A stretch of 64,000 nucleotides of DNA from Trichuris trichiura (taxonomy: Eukaryota > Nematoda > Enoplea > Trichinellida > Trichuridae), in NCBI GenBank assembly GCA_037903355.1, contig JBAJFE010000037.1:434001-498000 (forward strand), read 5' to 3'. A model generated the notes under the pieces. It saw nothing but the letters and a program-made list of their open reading frames with translations, did no database searches and was not told the DNA's origin. The translations under genes and the position numbers were made by a program. Positions 52,339-64,000 of the stretch are shown here, piece by piece. Each line of letters begins with the position of its first letter. Position 1 is the first letter of the stretch.

Positions 52339-55208
52339 AGTCAATCTGCGAATGTGAATCAACGTCAAGGCATGACGGAATCACTAGAGCAAAGATACTT
52401 AAGAAACAAGGCTAAAAAATTATACTGGTAATTAATTTATTTCAAATAAGTATAACCTATCATGAAAACGAACATACTTTTCGCGACGTAATGTAGAGTC
52501 GCGTAACCAAATCTCTATATCCACAGTAAGAAACAGCTGCAGGTACGTTGCTAATCAAGGCGTAGCAGCAAGGTTCCGGTGGTTCAAAAAAGATAGCTTT
52601 TTATCAACATAAAGGAAGCGGTAGTCTTAATTGATACTCCATTGAAGAAAACGGCAGATTACGTAACAGTTATCAATTGTTTCAATATTAATAGACAAAT
52701 GTCGATAAATGTTTTATTCAGCTCATAGTTTTGCCAGTCTTCAAAGCAATTCTCATTTCAAACGGCACCTTCAAGTGTTTGCACCTTCATGAAAACTAAT
52801 AAAAATTAGCTGTTTTTTGGAAAGACGTTCGATGAATACCGTAGGAGGAAGTAGATCGAAGTTCCATAAGTCCAAGTAACCACATGCAACCCAAACAAGT
52901 CACTACTGGTTTTAAGTTCACATTTAAGCCGTTTACGTTTAATGGGTGGTACTGGTTTTGGACTTAAGCTTAAAAAGGCTTCTTTGCGATTAGCTGCTTT
53001 AACAGAACGTGATTTCACCCCCAGATTCAGTACCTAATCAAAACCGAATGGGAAAGATGCACTTTTCGTCACAGACACTGCCAATGTATAGCTATCACTT
53101 TGTCAACGTTTCTTTAGCATGGGAAAATGCAAAATACGTCTCCATAAGCCGACGAAGCTTATCCGCTATTCTATTCTGTGCGTGATCTCTTTAAGCCTTG
53201 TTTAGGTAAGGGTTTGGGTAACGGCAGGACAATAATTGCACCCATACAACCATGTCATTAGCTGACTGATGATTCGTGGATTGAGGAATGCTGCGGAGCT
53301 GTAAGATATTCGAACATGAGCATCACAAAAGTTAAGCGACAGAATTGCAGATGGATTAATGACGAGAGATGAGAATTTGAAATAAATGGCAGCAGAAAGT
53401 TGCAGCGGCTGTTGTTAGACCTACGGGTTAAGAGGTGTTTTCAGGCACACAGCGGACCCTCGAATACGAAAACAACAGGCAGCTATCATTTAATTGAAGA
53501 CTAAAGGAAAAAGTGAAGGGAGCAACCAACTCAGATGTGACAAGATAATCGCAGTCGAATCAGAGGGCAACGTTGACTAGCTGACAGAAAAATTGGTAAA
53601 TCGATCGCGGCGAAAAGGCAATGTTCGTTATCTCTGCATACCGACGAAACTTTCATACCAGCCCAAACTGTTAGGCTTTTTCATTTTTGGTTTCAAATAA
53701 ATACTGTATACCAGTAATCACAAGAGTAAACTGCGGAATGCAGGTTCTTTTCCATCCGAATCTTTGCAATTCTGCTCTTTCTTTAGTGGCAACTACGCCG
53801 ACTATGCTCTACTCTGCGTACATAAGCCTAATCTTAAACCTCACGTTTGAACCGAGATATTTTGTTTTGTGCGTTTTACTAACAAAACCTTAAAACAGTG
53901 AAAGTTCCGAAAGAGAAAGTAAGTACGGAGAAATAGCCGTTCATCTTGTCTGCAGCTCTTTAGTTATAATAACAAGAAAAATTTCAGTATCATTAGATGT
54001 ATTTTCTGAGGCCGTACACATAAAAACGCAGACCGTCGCACTCTATTGCTCTTATAGCGCAGTCGCCGCAAAAACTTTTCCGGTTACTTATTCTCTGCAT
54101 CATTTCTAATGACTTACGATTCTGTTGCTTTCCTACATAGCACACAAAATAGGCTAATTTTTACTCGTCTCCTTTTCCTATGTTGTAGGTGTGCAATGTT
54201 TAAACTGCGCTAATGGGTAAGGTAATAGAGCTTATTTTGCTAATGAAATTTATGTGCTTGTAGCGCTACTTTACGAAAACGCAGTCAAGTTAGAAACTTC
54301 AAAAAATAACATTAAAACAGTAACATGACTACACTGTTCGCTCTACAGGCAGTCACGCATTACTGCTTGGATACTGTAGCCTGGCAGCCGACTTTCAGGC
54401 AAGTTAGTTTTCAGTTCACGTTTACTTCTGCTCGCGTTCAGTCTACAATTTACATATTGAGCTATGAAATTGCGCTTTGTGTTGTCCTTTAATAGGTGTT
54501 TTATTCTTTCTGTTTCGGCCATGCGTAGCGGCATATGTTGACTGAAGTTGTTTCCCGTGATTCCGAAGGTCACTTTATTAATGGTGCCTCCAGAGTAACG
54601 CAAAGCAGTTACTTACTCGCTATAGTTCATCATAATTGCGCAGATCATTGAAGCTATAATTACAGTATTACTGTAACGCATCAATGGAATGGAAGTTTCG
54701 ACTGTTTACGTGTGTTTAACCTCTCGGAAACGTAGGCGATAACGGTATTGGCTGTTCCTGACTACTGCAGCGTTTTGTAGAATCGATTAGAGGAGCTTTA
54801 GCGCCTAATTTGCCTCCACTTACATCGTTGAATATTATTTGCAGCTAAACTGTGACGAACTACTTTCGACACTTCACAGTCCGGTATTGCCAAGCATGAA
54901 GTGGCCTTTCTAGTATTTGAGCGTAGTGCATGCATTTGTCCAATGGAGGACAAGACGTTGATGACTGTTTTTTTATCGTTATAACGTTTGAACTTACTCG
55001 CAGAACCGGTTACAACAGCACAGTCACCTTTTCGGCAATGGCCGTTGGAACGAGTAATGACTCATCGCGAGAGTCTACTGTATTGACGTTCTTACAGAGT
55101 CATAGCTCAGCGCAGTGTTTATTCTGAAGTCTTGACGGAGCACCTTCTTCGAACGACTCATTGACTCAACGGTATTTTTCAGTCCTCAGACATACTCGCA
55201 GGCGCACA
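52339..55208. other. Intergenic region between divergent SLC25A3 and the thioredoxin-like cluster
   Basis: It presumably carries the SLC25A3 promoter on one side. Minus-strand frames at 52806-53018 (KPVPPIKRKRLKCELK) and 54343-54603 (LKDNTKRNFIAQYVNCRL) are open but unrecognised and lack splice partners I can defend. No RNA gene or transposon was seen. Confidence 0.4.
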
Positions 55209-55821
55209 ATGGCGGTATTGTTGAAAGAAAAAACTGTAATGAAGATGCAAAATGGTGAAGCGAAGTGCATCAATGCTGAAGAACATTTGCGTGGAAAGGT
55301 GGTCGCTCTTTATTTCTCAGCCCATTGGTGCCCACCATGTCGCAATTTTACGCCAGTTCTGAAGGTTTGGCTTCATTCCCTTATCGTCAATCTGCACTCG
55401 TTAATCAATTATCGTGTAGGACTTTTACGAAGAAGTTGGGCAAGATGATTTCGAAGTAGTTTTCGTTAGCTTCGATCATTCGGCTAACGACTTGAAAGAG
55501 TACATGCTGGAAGCTCATGGGGACTGGTGCTTCATTCCCTTTGGAAATCCAGCCATCAAGTACGTTGCATCTACTAGTTTTCTCAAGTTGGAGCGTCTAT
55601 TGAGATTGTTGAATTTTAAATGGATTTTGAGAAAATAAGACGCAATGTTGTTTTGCAGGGAACTGAGTCAGATGTACAGCGTTCAGGGAATTCCGATGCT
55701 GGTTATCATCAAAGCGTCAGGTGATGCTGTGACGAAAAATGCCCGCTCCGACGTAATGGGTCAAGCTTCCAAGTCGCCAGCTCAACTGCTGGCCGAATGG
55801 AAAACTGCCTGCGCTAATTAA
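55209..55821 (+). CDS. Nucleoredoxin/tryparedoxin-like protein, copy 1 (intact CPPC)
   Basis: Thioredoxin-fold disulfide reductase family. Exons: 55209-55364, 55420-55559, 55659-55821, giving 152 aa. Seen: LRGKVVALYFSAHWCPPCRNFTPVL, that is, the active site W-C-P-P-C at residues 40-44; DFYEEVGQDDFEVVFVSFD; the family-typical HGDWCFIPFG block; and cis-Pro in QGIPMLVII. All are standard for nucleoredoxin/tryparedoxin-like proteins, and with both cysteines the enzyme should be active. There is no signal peptide, so it is probably cytosolic. Intron 1 is phase 0 and intron 2 phase 2, as in the two paralogues downstream. AG acceptors at 55181-55182 and 55200-55201 precede the ATG. A possible poly(A) signal lies near 56046. 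Confidence 0.93.
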
Positions 55822-58800
55822 TTTACTTCGGTTTTCACCAACAGAATTTTACGTTCAATTATTTATGCATAAGTGCACTTGAACTTGCTAATAATCACAT
55901 AGGTTGGTGGTTTAGTTTTCTTTGCTTTACATATTTAAAAATCGACCATTCTTTCTTCACGCTGACCTTATGCTGTGTAACATGCGTAAGCGAGCCTACC
56001 CTTTTTTTTTAAATTTGGCAAACATTCAGCGTTTATGCGAAAAAATAAATATTCTGTAGTAGAAAAAGCAAGTGCTAGTCGCTCCTTGAACATTTTTTTC
56101 CTGTCTGCGTTTTGTGACCTTTCGCCGTCTTTAAGCGTCTCTGCCATCCAACAGACTTTCCTATGCATGGTAAGCAAATAAATTTATCCCACCTTAGTGC
56201 GCTGAAAGGAAAAAACAAAACAAGCTTTAAGTTGCAATATTACGATTTCAAAATTGACCGCCGGTGAAACCAACTAGCCTGGATTTGTACGAATAGCCAT
56301 AAAGATACAATAAGATGAAATTGAGCAAAGTCATTTAAAGTATATTTAATTTGAAAATCTCTTTTTTTCAATAGCGGTCTCTTGAAATCACATACTTTAT
56401 GTATAACATTAATAACGTCACAAGGTTATTCCGAAAGCTCGGCTGCTTTTAATTTCAATAAACGGTTTGTTCCCATAGAGAAATAATCGAGTACGTTGCT
56501 GTTAATATTAATGAATTTAGCAGTTAATGGCGAGCAGCAGGGAATGTGTACTCAAGTGCATACGTTTAATGACGAGTCGCAGTCGCTTAATTATTTTCTG
56601 AGAAGCGAATTGACAAAGTTTCTAAATGAAAGAGCGCAAAATTTCGTTAATAAGGATACTTTAACACTGCAATTTTTCGAAGCGAGAAATTTTAAGTTAT
56701 GAAAACTTATTCGTTGAAGAGAAGTGGGTGAACAATTTACCGGAAAAATGGTACCCTCTGAACACATTATGTTATATCAACTGAAAGTATTCATCGCCAA
56801 ACTTAAGGTGAACAAATTCAAGATGGCAATCGCGGCAACCAGCACAATAGAGATAATCAGCTACAAATGCGTATGAATAATAATAATAATACCATTAATC
56901 TAAACCTTTAATAAATTTCAGACGAGGTTACTCACAATGATGGTGCAAAAGGAAATGACCTGATAAACGTGGCTATTGCAACGCTACGTTATTATTAATA
57001 ACCTCATTATCACTCGTGTGATAAAGTAGCGTGTCAATGGATCGATTATAATACACAAACATGTTGATTACGTTTGATTGGTTCAAAAGTAATCAACCTG
57101 TTTGGATGCGAAAACCTGAAAAACCGCTAAGAAAGATCCTACGTTTCGCCGCAATTTTAAGAGGAAGTAAAACACTGTCTAGCTTCTGTTTTCTCTAAAG
57201 AATTATTTCCGGGGACAATTGGTAACAATGTAGCTTAGCGAATGACAACAATTAGCATTATACTTCATGAGAACGCTTCGTTATTCCTTTTAGACCATTA
57301 CTGAGTAACATCTGGCTTGCAAAAGTACGCTTTACGCTGAACTGCTGCTTAGATTCTTGAACAGGTGACTTCCATGATTATGTAATCAATGGCACAGTTA
57401 CATTTTAAGGCACCGTCTTATCAAACATATGCAGCTAATGGAACGAAAACTTTTTGCTTCAAACAGACCCGTGCGTTCTCGTGAACGGATACGCTTTGAA
57501 AGTTGCTTCACTTATTGGAAGCAATTTTCTTCACATCGACTTCCTCGCTCAACAGCACAAAGCCGTTTCATATAACATGGCTACTGCCGAAAGGGAAAAT
57601 TGTATTATATACACCTGTGGTTATCTATTATTAATGTCATCAACAATAAACAATGAGACAAAAAGGAAATGCCAACTTAAGCACAGGACAACAAAACCTG
57701 CGTTAAAATTGCAAACTTTCTCCATATAACCGCTACAATGACGTCGATACGTGGTTCCTACGGAAGCTTCCTACTGAACAAGCAACTTAAAATTCATGAG
57801 CTCATTCGTCACTAACGACTACAGTGGACAAACCGATATGAAGCGTGCTTTGTTAACACTGCGCGACGAGCATTCAAGGATTGGTAATGATTGCAATCAC
57901 ATTCAAAACCTAATCAAAATTACGCTAGCATCTTCCTACCATTTTACTATATTATTATAGATAGCGATGTGAGTACAGTCGATCATTCATTTCTAAAGAC
58001 CAATTTGAGCTTTAGTGTCAAGCGAAGAGAAGACTGTTACAGCCTAATAACGACAACTCAAGAACAACAAAAACGGTTGATATTAACTGCAGACATTCAT
58101 GGTTGTAAGGTCTTCTACGGCTAGACATTCATTAACTATTTCTTCCACTTTCACGCTTTATCCGCAACACAGTTTTCATTGAGAACCTTTGCAATGCCGA
58201 CGTTTAGCAACTAAAGATAGACAATAACGAAACAACAGACTTTGGTTTTCTTAACCCTTCAGCACCTTAAGGAGAAGCGAAATTTAGAAAACGCAGCAAA
58301 AAAGACATTGAGTAAAACTAGAACAACACGGCTATTCTACTTGCAAGACCAACAAAAAAAAGTTTGGAATAATGTGATTACTTCATATCGGGACAATAGA
58401 CGCATTTATATGGAAGTTACGAACAACGACCGCCTCTTTTGCTTATAAGGCATTATAATTTAACCTTGGAAAGAATGGGAAGGAGAAAAAAATGCGTAGC
58501 TGGAAGGACCGAGACGCGGCAAAGAAACACCAATGAAAAACTCAGAAAAAAAAACAAACTTCAAATTTACAAGAAGAGTCAACGTACACCTTTCAAAGCA
58601 CGTAAGTGCTACTTGCTTCTCTGGACTTGAACGGTTGCCGGTTTATTTAAAGCGGAGTTTATACATTGCAAGCAAACTCGCAAATGTTTTAGTTCCGCTA
58701 CCATTAAATTATAACAAACAAATGCCACTGTAATTTCAACTATGACAAAGGAAAGTTATTGAATTATGTTGGAAAAACTAATTTAACAAAAACATGTTCA

Positions 58801-59927
58801 ACGGAAGCTATTTACTGATGAAAACGTCACGTCTGCAATGAAGGCTGCACCTGAAATTTTTCAGGTTCGCCGTTCTGAAAGAAACAAAAGAGGTTTGCTT
58901 TCTGTTAGCGTACGCACACTGTGCACTGTACTTTTGAACATTTCAAACCATTTCACTACAGCCTGTGGACGCCTTCAAAAACCCAACGTATCATTACAAT
59001 GAATACAAAGCGACTGTTCTACTCTTACCCTATGGATTACGTTCTATTTACGTAGCACTTAACAAGAAGCAAGTCATCAAGCAAATTATGCCACCAGCTG
59101 CTTGACAATAGAGCACCGCTGTTCAAGACAATCACAACTATAAAAACGTTCAACTATTTCGACTAGGTAAACTGCTAACAGTTTAAAAACGAAACATTCG
59201 GCTATAAATTCAACCTGAACATTTCGAGCAACAATAAAGGAATTTAGCAATGGGTTTACGACTAATAATTCTTGCAACGTTCACACTCACAAATGGCCTG
59301 AGGCTGACGCCACCAATACGTCACAAACATGGTGAAAGTAAGGAACGAAATATTTTTCTTCATTTTGCAACTTGAAAAGTACGTTTCTAAGCTCGTGCAA
59401 TACGCTTGGGATAACTAATGACCACTGTACAATTTAGTATGAAAAACATCAATGGACATTCGAGCAGTTTAAGCTCGGGTAGTTTACTTTTGTAAGTGGT
59501 TTACTTACGGAATTGATCCGTCTGCTCAAGAGCATTCTTTTTTTATTTCAAGTCTTTTGGGACTGCTCTTAACTCAGCGTCAGGGAACTGAAATGACACG
59601 ACGTAAACACCCTATGTACGAAGACCTAAGGCTTGTTTATAATTAACATTTCAACGTTTCTTCTAGCTCACGATCATACTTCTGCTGAATTGCATAAATT
59701 AATCAGCCAGCATAAATATTTTACGAAAAAACGCGGTTTCGTTCTTCCCTGAAAACAAGCGTATCGTGTACGCAGAAAACACTGCATTAATAGTTGGTTA
59801 GATAACACGAACCTAAACCAGTAGTCAGAGATAAGCAACAAAACTCAGAAATTTTAATCGTAAGGACAATAGAATAAATAGTAGCACTGATACGTCAAAA
59901 CTACCACGCGCTGTTTTAGGCTGCGCA
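55822..59927. other. Intergenic region between thioredoxin-like copies 1 and 2
   Basis: About 4.1 kb of AT-rich sequence. Short plus-strand frames (56496-56702, 57454-57729, 57891-58124, 58242-58448) show no recognised similarity, no paired exons and no trace of the thioredoxin motif. AATAAA at about 56046 may end copy 1. Confidence 0.5.
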
Positions 59928-60844
59928 ATGCAAAATGCCACAGCTTTTAGAGGTACACACCTTATGAAGGTGGTAAGCAACGGCACAAAGCCGGTCAACG
60001 CGGAAACTTATTTGCGCGGAAAAATTGTGGGCCTATACTTTTCCGCCAGTTGGTGCTACATTTGTCATCAGACAACCGCCATTTTAAAGGTTAAAAGAAA
60101 TCACGGCAGAGACTTCTCAATCTTAGTGTAACTTTTTTGCCGCAGGATTTCTACGAAGAGATTGGCGACAAAAAGTTCGAAATAGTTTTTGTCAGTAGGG
60201 ATAAAAGCGCAAAGGACCTTGCTGAGTACATGGAAGATGCCCACGGTGACTGGAGTTTCATCCCATTCGGGGATAAAGCGATCGAGTAAGTTAGTGATTT
60301 CTAGTGATTTAAACGTGACCCCTTAATCAGCAATGGACAGCCGCAACGTTAAGGAGTAGAACTGCTAGAGGTGGGCCATAATGAGCAGTCTGATCTAAAG
60401 GACAAATTATAACTAAAAGTCTCGTCAGTGAATCATTGCAAAACCGCAAGGAATTGCAGAGCTATTCAATCGCTGAGCAATTGGAAAAACTCAAACTATC
60501 AGAACGGACTTTATCAACGCATAATTGTTTGAATACCATATTTAAACATGCTGCAGCACGTAAGTTTATTGTCTGTTTGGCTGCGACACGCTGTTCGAAA
60601 GATATTCTCTTTTAACAATCCGTATAAGTGAAACTTCCCTCAACGTCGGTTACCATGCATTATTGCCCCCTCTACTTTGCCCTCTTTTCATAGCAAATTG
60701 ACTGATGGATACGATGTGATGAAACTTCCAACTCTTATCATTATCAAACCATCCGGCGAAGTAATTACAAGAAATGGTACAGAACTAGTCAAAAAAGTGA
60801 CGCCTAGGAAACTGATTTCCTCTTGGCAAACTGTCTGCAGGTGA
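59928..60844 (+). CDS. Nucleoredoxin/tryparedoxin-like protein, copy 2 (CYIC active site)
   Basis: Paralogue of the gene at 55209 with the same structure: exons 59928-60089, 60146-60285 and 60694-60844, 150 aa, identical intron phases and a middle exon of the same 140 bp. The active site is W-C-Y-I-C (residues 42-46): both cysteines remain but the intervening Pro-Pro is replaced, which in thioredoxin-fold proteins usually alters redox potential. The HGDWSFIPFG block and cis-Pro (MKLPTLIII) are conserved. The FTPVLK helix segment of copy 1 is changed to TTAILK. An AG acceptor (59918-59919) lies 8 bases before the ATG. No signal peptide is visible. Confidence 0.9.
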
Positions 60845-60874
60845 AAGAAAAGCCGAAAATAACAAAGTGTAAAC

Positions 60875-60880
60875 AATAAA
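60875..60880 (+). terminator. Poly(A) signal AATAAA of thioredoxin-like copy 2
   Basis: AATAAA lies 31 bases after the TGA at 60842-60844, within a normal short 3' UTR distance. Confidence 0.55.
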
Positions 60881-62488
60881 TACTGTTGGCAAGTTGCAAC
60901 TCGATGCTTTCGATTGCGTCAGCTCATGCAAACCACGCTCGCAATACAATAATGCAATCTGATGAAACCATTATGCCAACATATCAAGTGCAATGAATTT
61001 TCTCGAAAAGGTTCAACATGGAAAGAACTAAATATACACAAGCTACCATAGGCGTGCTTATCAGTAGTCAACAGGTAATTATAAATTCTGCAATGAGACC
61101 GTATACGGCAAATTTCCTTTCCGCGTAAACATTTATCTGCTAGAATAAACTAAAACTGGAACTTCCGGACTGCGTCTGATCAGTTATCAGTGTATCTAAT
61201 GGCGACATAAAAAGATAAAACGCTTTCCTTGTAGGGTACAAATACATAAAGTAGCAATAAATAAGTTTCCATAAGAAAAGCATAAAAGTTCCACCTGCTT
61301 CTGTCCTCCATATCTACCCTCGCTATTTTTCCTTCCTCTGAATCTCTTCAGTTTTATCTTACTTAATTTTCTTTCTACTTTTGCCAATTAATAAGCTACG
61401 TATGTATTCCTTGGGTTACTTTCTTCTTCAAAAATTTCAAATTAAAAAACTCATCCCATATTCACAGCCTGTCCGCCTAGCATTGCTGAAAGAAGCAGCG
61501 GTGCCATGCGAACAACCCATAAAATCTTTCAAACAAAAAGTGTAGGCTAACTTTACGGTAACCAAACTTCGCTTGCTGTCTCCGCCGTTATTGTACATTC
61601 TGAACTTGTTCGCCAAAGACAGCGAACGACGGATTCTGAAAACTACCAAAACTGAAACCTTCCATTTTAGCAAGAGTTAACAGGCTTTTCGAGGTAAGCA
61701 CACTCCCTTGAAGGCATTGATAATGACTTTTTATTAGGAAAGCTGAAGTCGGCTCACCGTAAGTGAACATTTTGAATAATGTTAAAGCGTTCCCGCCTCT
61801 TCTTAGGCATTGTTAAGCAGTTACATAAGCGGAACTTAAAATAGCTTAAATTGAAATAGAATAGCAAGCAAAATACGTACTTTCTTTTCTTTGAAACGGC
61901 TGTGGTTAGAAAAGTTCGCCGTCCATTAAACTAACAACGTACTTAATACGTTTACGATGAATGAAAAAGTGGCTATAGTTTTTTTGCAAATGTATTTGAG
62001 CAAAGAGAAGCTGAAACACAAGTGGACGTGCCAACGCTGTTGTTAACCATTTAACAAAGAAAATTATTGCTAAACGTTTTGCCATAAAGTTTACATACAT
62101 TATTGATTTACAATACGACATGAGACGGGCAGCGATTCGAGACAGAGGTCCTGTATTTATTATCGTTGGCAATGGAACACTTAAGGCTCTGAAAGCTCCG
62201 AGGATTCGTTTGTTGGTAGGTAAAAATAAACGTTTTGTGCAGTTTTTGTAATAAGTACGTACACGCAATTTTAAAATAGCACTAAAATGATACTCGTTTT
62301 CAACAAAACTATTTAGAAATTTATTTTACTTTGAAAATCCTGAAACGATTTGGCAACGCCATAATGTAACAACATGAGTAAGGCCGTGTTGAGGGTGGAA
62401 GTTTAAACACGATTGTCGAAAAATGTCATCGTGTTCCACTGCATAAGCAAATTTACTTACACGTAAACGAAACGCGTTCCTCAGCTCT
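60881..62488. other. Intergenic region between thioredoxin-like copies 2 and 3
   Basis: About 1.6 kb of AT-rich sequence. Minus-strand frames at 61196-61387, 61437-61770 and 61906-62268 are unrecognised. Nothing else was seen. Confidence 0.5.
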
Positions 62489-62511
62489 TATAAATAGCGA
62501 CAGAACGATCA
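62489..62511 (+). promoter_or_regulatory. TATA box and initiator-like site of thioredoxin-like copy 3
   Basis: TATAAATA at 62489-62496 is followed by TCAGTC, an initiator-like word with its A at 62511, and the ATG is at 62542. The other genes in the window instead have a splice-acceptor-like AG before the ATG. Confidence 0.5.
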
Positions 62512-62541
62512 GTCTGCATAGAAATAACAAGCGAGGAAGAG

Positions 62542-64000
62542 ATGGCATTCCAGGCAACTGTAAGTTACCCTCAATCAAATCAGACCGTTCTGCATGCAAC
62601 CATTACATTTCAGGTAAAAGCACTTTTAATTGCGCTTATCGTGCTTTCAATAAGCGAAGAGTTGGCAGGGCGAAAAAGACCAGCATCGAAAAGCCCCCGC
62701 AGCAAGAATTACGGTAAAAGGCACAAACACTCAATAGAATCCCACCTGACGTGGAATCGCACAGGTAAAAAAACTGTCTTTTTTTATTATGGAGTTATGG
62801 TTGGCCTGTTTCGTTGAAACAAAGAAAAAGGAATGTAAACTTTGTGAATATTTAGACCCATTCTTCATCGCTATAGGTCGAAATAAATGTTGGACAAGAT
62901 ATTCTAGACCAATTACAGTTTGTGAGCTATACGAACCATTGCAAAGTAACCGATATTTAAACCTAAATTACATAATAAAAATTTTTTGCGGTTTTTCTAC
63001 CCGTTCGTTAGTGAAAAACGTTTATTCCAAACGTCTATCCTGCGGAGCTTTCGTGCCACGCCGGGGCCCGTCATCAGCGCTAAATGCGCCAGTTTTCACT
63101 AACGAACGGGTAGAAAAACCGCAAAAAATTTTTATTTTGAATAACGCACCCGTTAGAAGAGAGAGAAGAAAAGAAAAAGAAGAACCTAAATTACATGATA
63201 AAATTGTTTATTGTCTTTCCGTAAAGGGGTAGTAAATCTCTGAAGAAACCTTTCTTCGTGAGCCTTGAAAGGTTTCCTCTTTTAGAAATTCGACAAACGG
63301 TTTTACGTTGTAGTAATCATCAACATTATGAAATTAGACAAATTTTCAGTCACATACCTAACTGCAGTTCGCATACTCTCAGCAGAATAGTCATTTTCGT
63401 TAAGTTGAAAAAAATAGAGGCACTACGACGCCATCTTTCAGAGTGCAAGACCACCGCAACTGATTACCTGCTTGGGGCAGAAGTTAAAAAAATATCAAGG
63501 AAAGGCAAGGTTAGAAACCTGAATGCAACGAGACATCTTGGCAGGAAAGTGGTGGCCTTATACTTCTCGGCAATGTGGTGTAAACATTCTCAGTGTTTTA
63601 CACCAGTACTCAGAGTAAAAATGCCATAATTTCATCGCTAACTTTTACCCAAATTTATTTGCGCACACAGAGGATCTACTCGGAAATCAGTCGTAAAAGC
63701 TTTGAAGTCATTTACGTCAGTCAAAACTGCGTGACAATGGAAAACAAATTGAGAAGACGGGAGTACGGTAGTTGGCCATACATTTCATGCGAGGATCCGG
63801 CAGGCGAGTAAGTATACTTACAGAACTACTTATACACATTACTGGAACAACTGCGCATCACATTTCGTGCCGTAAATTGTGTGAACCTACTTGATCGAGA
63901 CATTTTATAGAAAACTCTTGGTACATTACAAAATCAGAAGATTACCAGCAGTAATAATTGTGAACCCTGCTGGAATTCCAATTGCCAAGTACACACAGAT
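62542..64000 (+). CDS. Nucleoredoxin-like copy 3 with secretory leader and degenerate active site (partial)
   Basis: Proposed exons: 62542-62559, 62614-62764, 63442-63614, 63671-63807 and 63911 to the window end. Exons 3-5 are clearly paralogous to the two genes upstream: LGRKVVALYFSAMWC, SFEVIYVSQ and RRLPAVIIVNPAG, with the same intron phases. The thioredoxin exon has no in-frame ATG, but its acceptor at 63440-63441 is in phase with the donor at 62765, which ends a small exon pair encoding MAFQATVKALLIALIVLSIS, a good signal peptide, and a Lys/Arg/His-rich stretch (GRKRPASKSPRSKNYGKRHK). The active site is W-C-K-H-S (residues 102-106): the second catalytic cysteine is Ser, with a new Cys at 108. 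The HGDW block is also changed. The product may be secreted and non-catalytic. The leader-to-thioredoxin join is inferred; the thioredoxin part is firm. Confidence 0.6.
62877..63232 (+). CDS. Alternative terminal exon or chance frame behind the secretory leader
   Basis: An acceptor at 62875-62876 is also in phase with the leader exon ending at 62764. It would add RNKCWTRYSRPITVCELYEP and then run through the hairpin element to a stop at 63230-63232, giving a 174-aa secreted basic protein. The hairpin supplies a large part of this frame. This competes with the splice to the thioredoxin exon; I favour the latter. Confidence 0.3.
62960..63196. repeat. 14-bp direct repeats flanking the hairpin
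   Basis: AACCTAAATTACAT occurs at 62960-62973, touching the left arm of the hairpin, and again at 63183-63196. They could be a target-site duplication. The right copy is separated from the right arm by a 46-bp purine-rich tract that includes a partial ACCCGTTAG copy of the arm sequence, so the insertion is not a simple one. Confidence 0.6.
62974..63136. repeat. Near-perfect 45-bp inverted repeat (MITE-like hairpin)
   Basis: The left arm 62974-63019 and right arm 63092-63136 are reverse complements over 45 bases with a single one-base indel, enclosing a 72-bp GC-richer loop. The arms contain ACCCGTTCGTTAGTG. It lies in the intron of copy 3, or in the alternative exon. Confidence 0.85.

Noticed and set aside
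54659..54675. TTACAGT-ATT-ACTGTAA palindrome as a regulatory site
   Set aside because: Seven-base arms in AT-rich DNA are expected by chance, and no gene lies nearby.

Overview
The window is animal nuclear DNA, almost certainly from a nematode. It holds an ankyrin gene of the UNC-44 type, with a giant acidic exon and an ankyrin-repeat domain close to C. elegans UNC-44. Other genes are cut by many introns of about 42-66 bp, and several start codons sit just behind a 3' splice-site-like AG, as in trans-spliced nematode genes. Placing it in the Dorylaimia (Trichuris/Trichinella group) is a guess from gene content and intron size. All gene models were spliced by eye; exon limits were kept only where donor, acceptor, reading phase and remembered family similarity agreed.

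Layout. 192-2007 (minus): a two-exon gene for an unrecognised, possibly N-myristoylated, low-complexity protein. 3809-7685 (minus): a complete ten-exon DIMT1, the 18S rRNA dimethyladenosine transferase, with a 2.5-kb intron carrying a small terminal-inverted-repeat element. 9744-40119 (minus): a giant ankyrin of 26 exons on the shortest start, about 7,480 aa. It has three candidate alternative first exons, about 24 ANK repeats, a ZU5-ZU5-UPA spectrin-binding exon, a chain of small linker exons and one 15,596-bp terminal exon. 45995-50288 (minus): PIG-Q/Gpi1, a subunit of the enzyme that starts GPI-anchor synthesis. 50508-52338 (minus): the mitochondrial phosphate carrier (SLC25A3), only 219 bp upstream of PIG-Q on the same strand. 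55209-64000 (plus): three dispersed paralogues of a nucleoredoxin/tryparedoxin-like thioredoxin-fold protein. The last runs off the window, appears to have gained a secretory leader and has lost the CxxC motif.

The genes do not form one pathway: the window mixes housekeeping functions (rRNA modification, GPI anchors, mitochondrial phosphate import) with a neuronal cytoskeletal scaffold and a lineage-expanded redox family. The most notable points are the giant ankyrin exon and its possible isoform switches, three GC-AG introns, the stepwise decay of the active site in the thioredoxin-like family, and a near-perfect 45-bp hairpin element beside the last copy.
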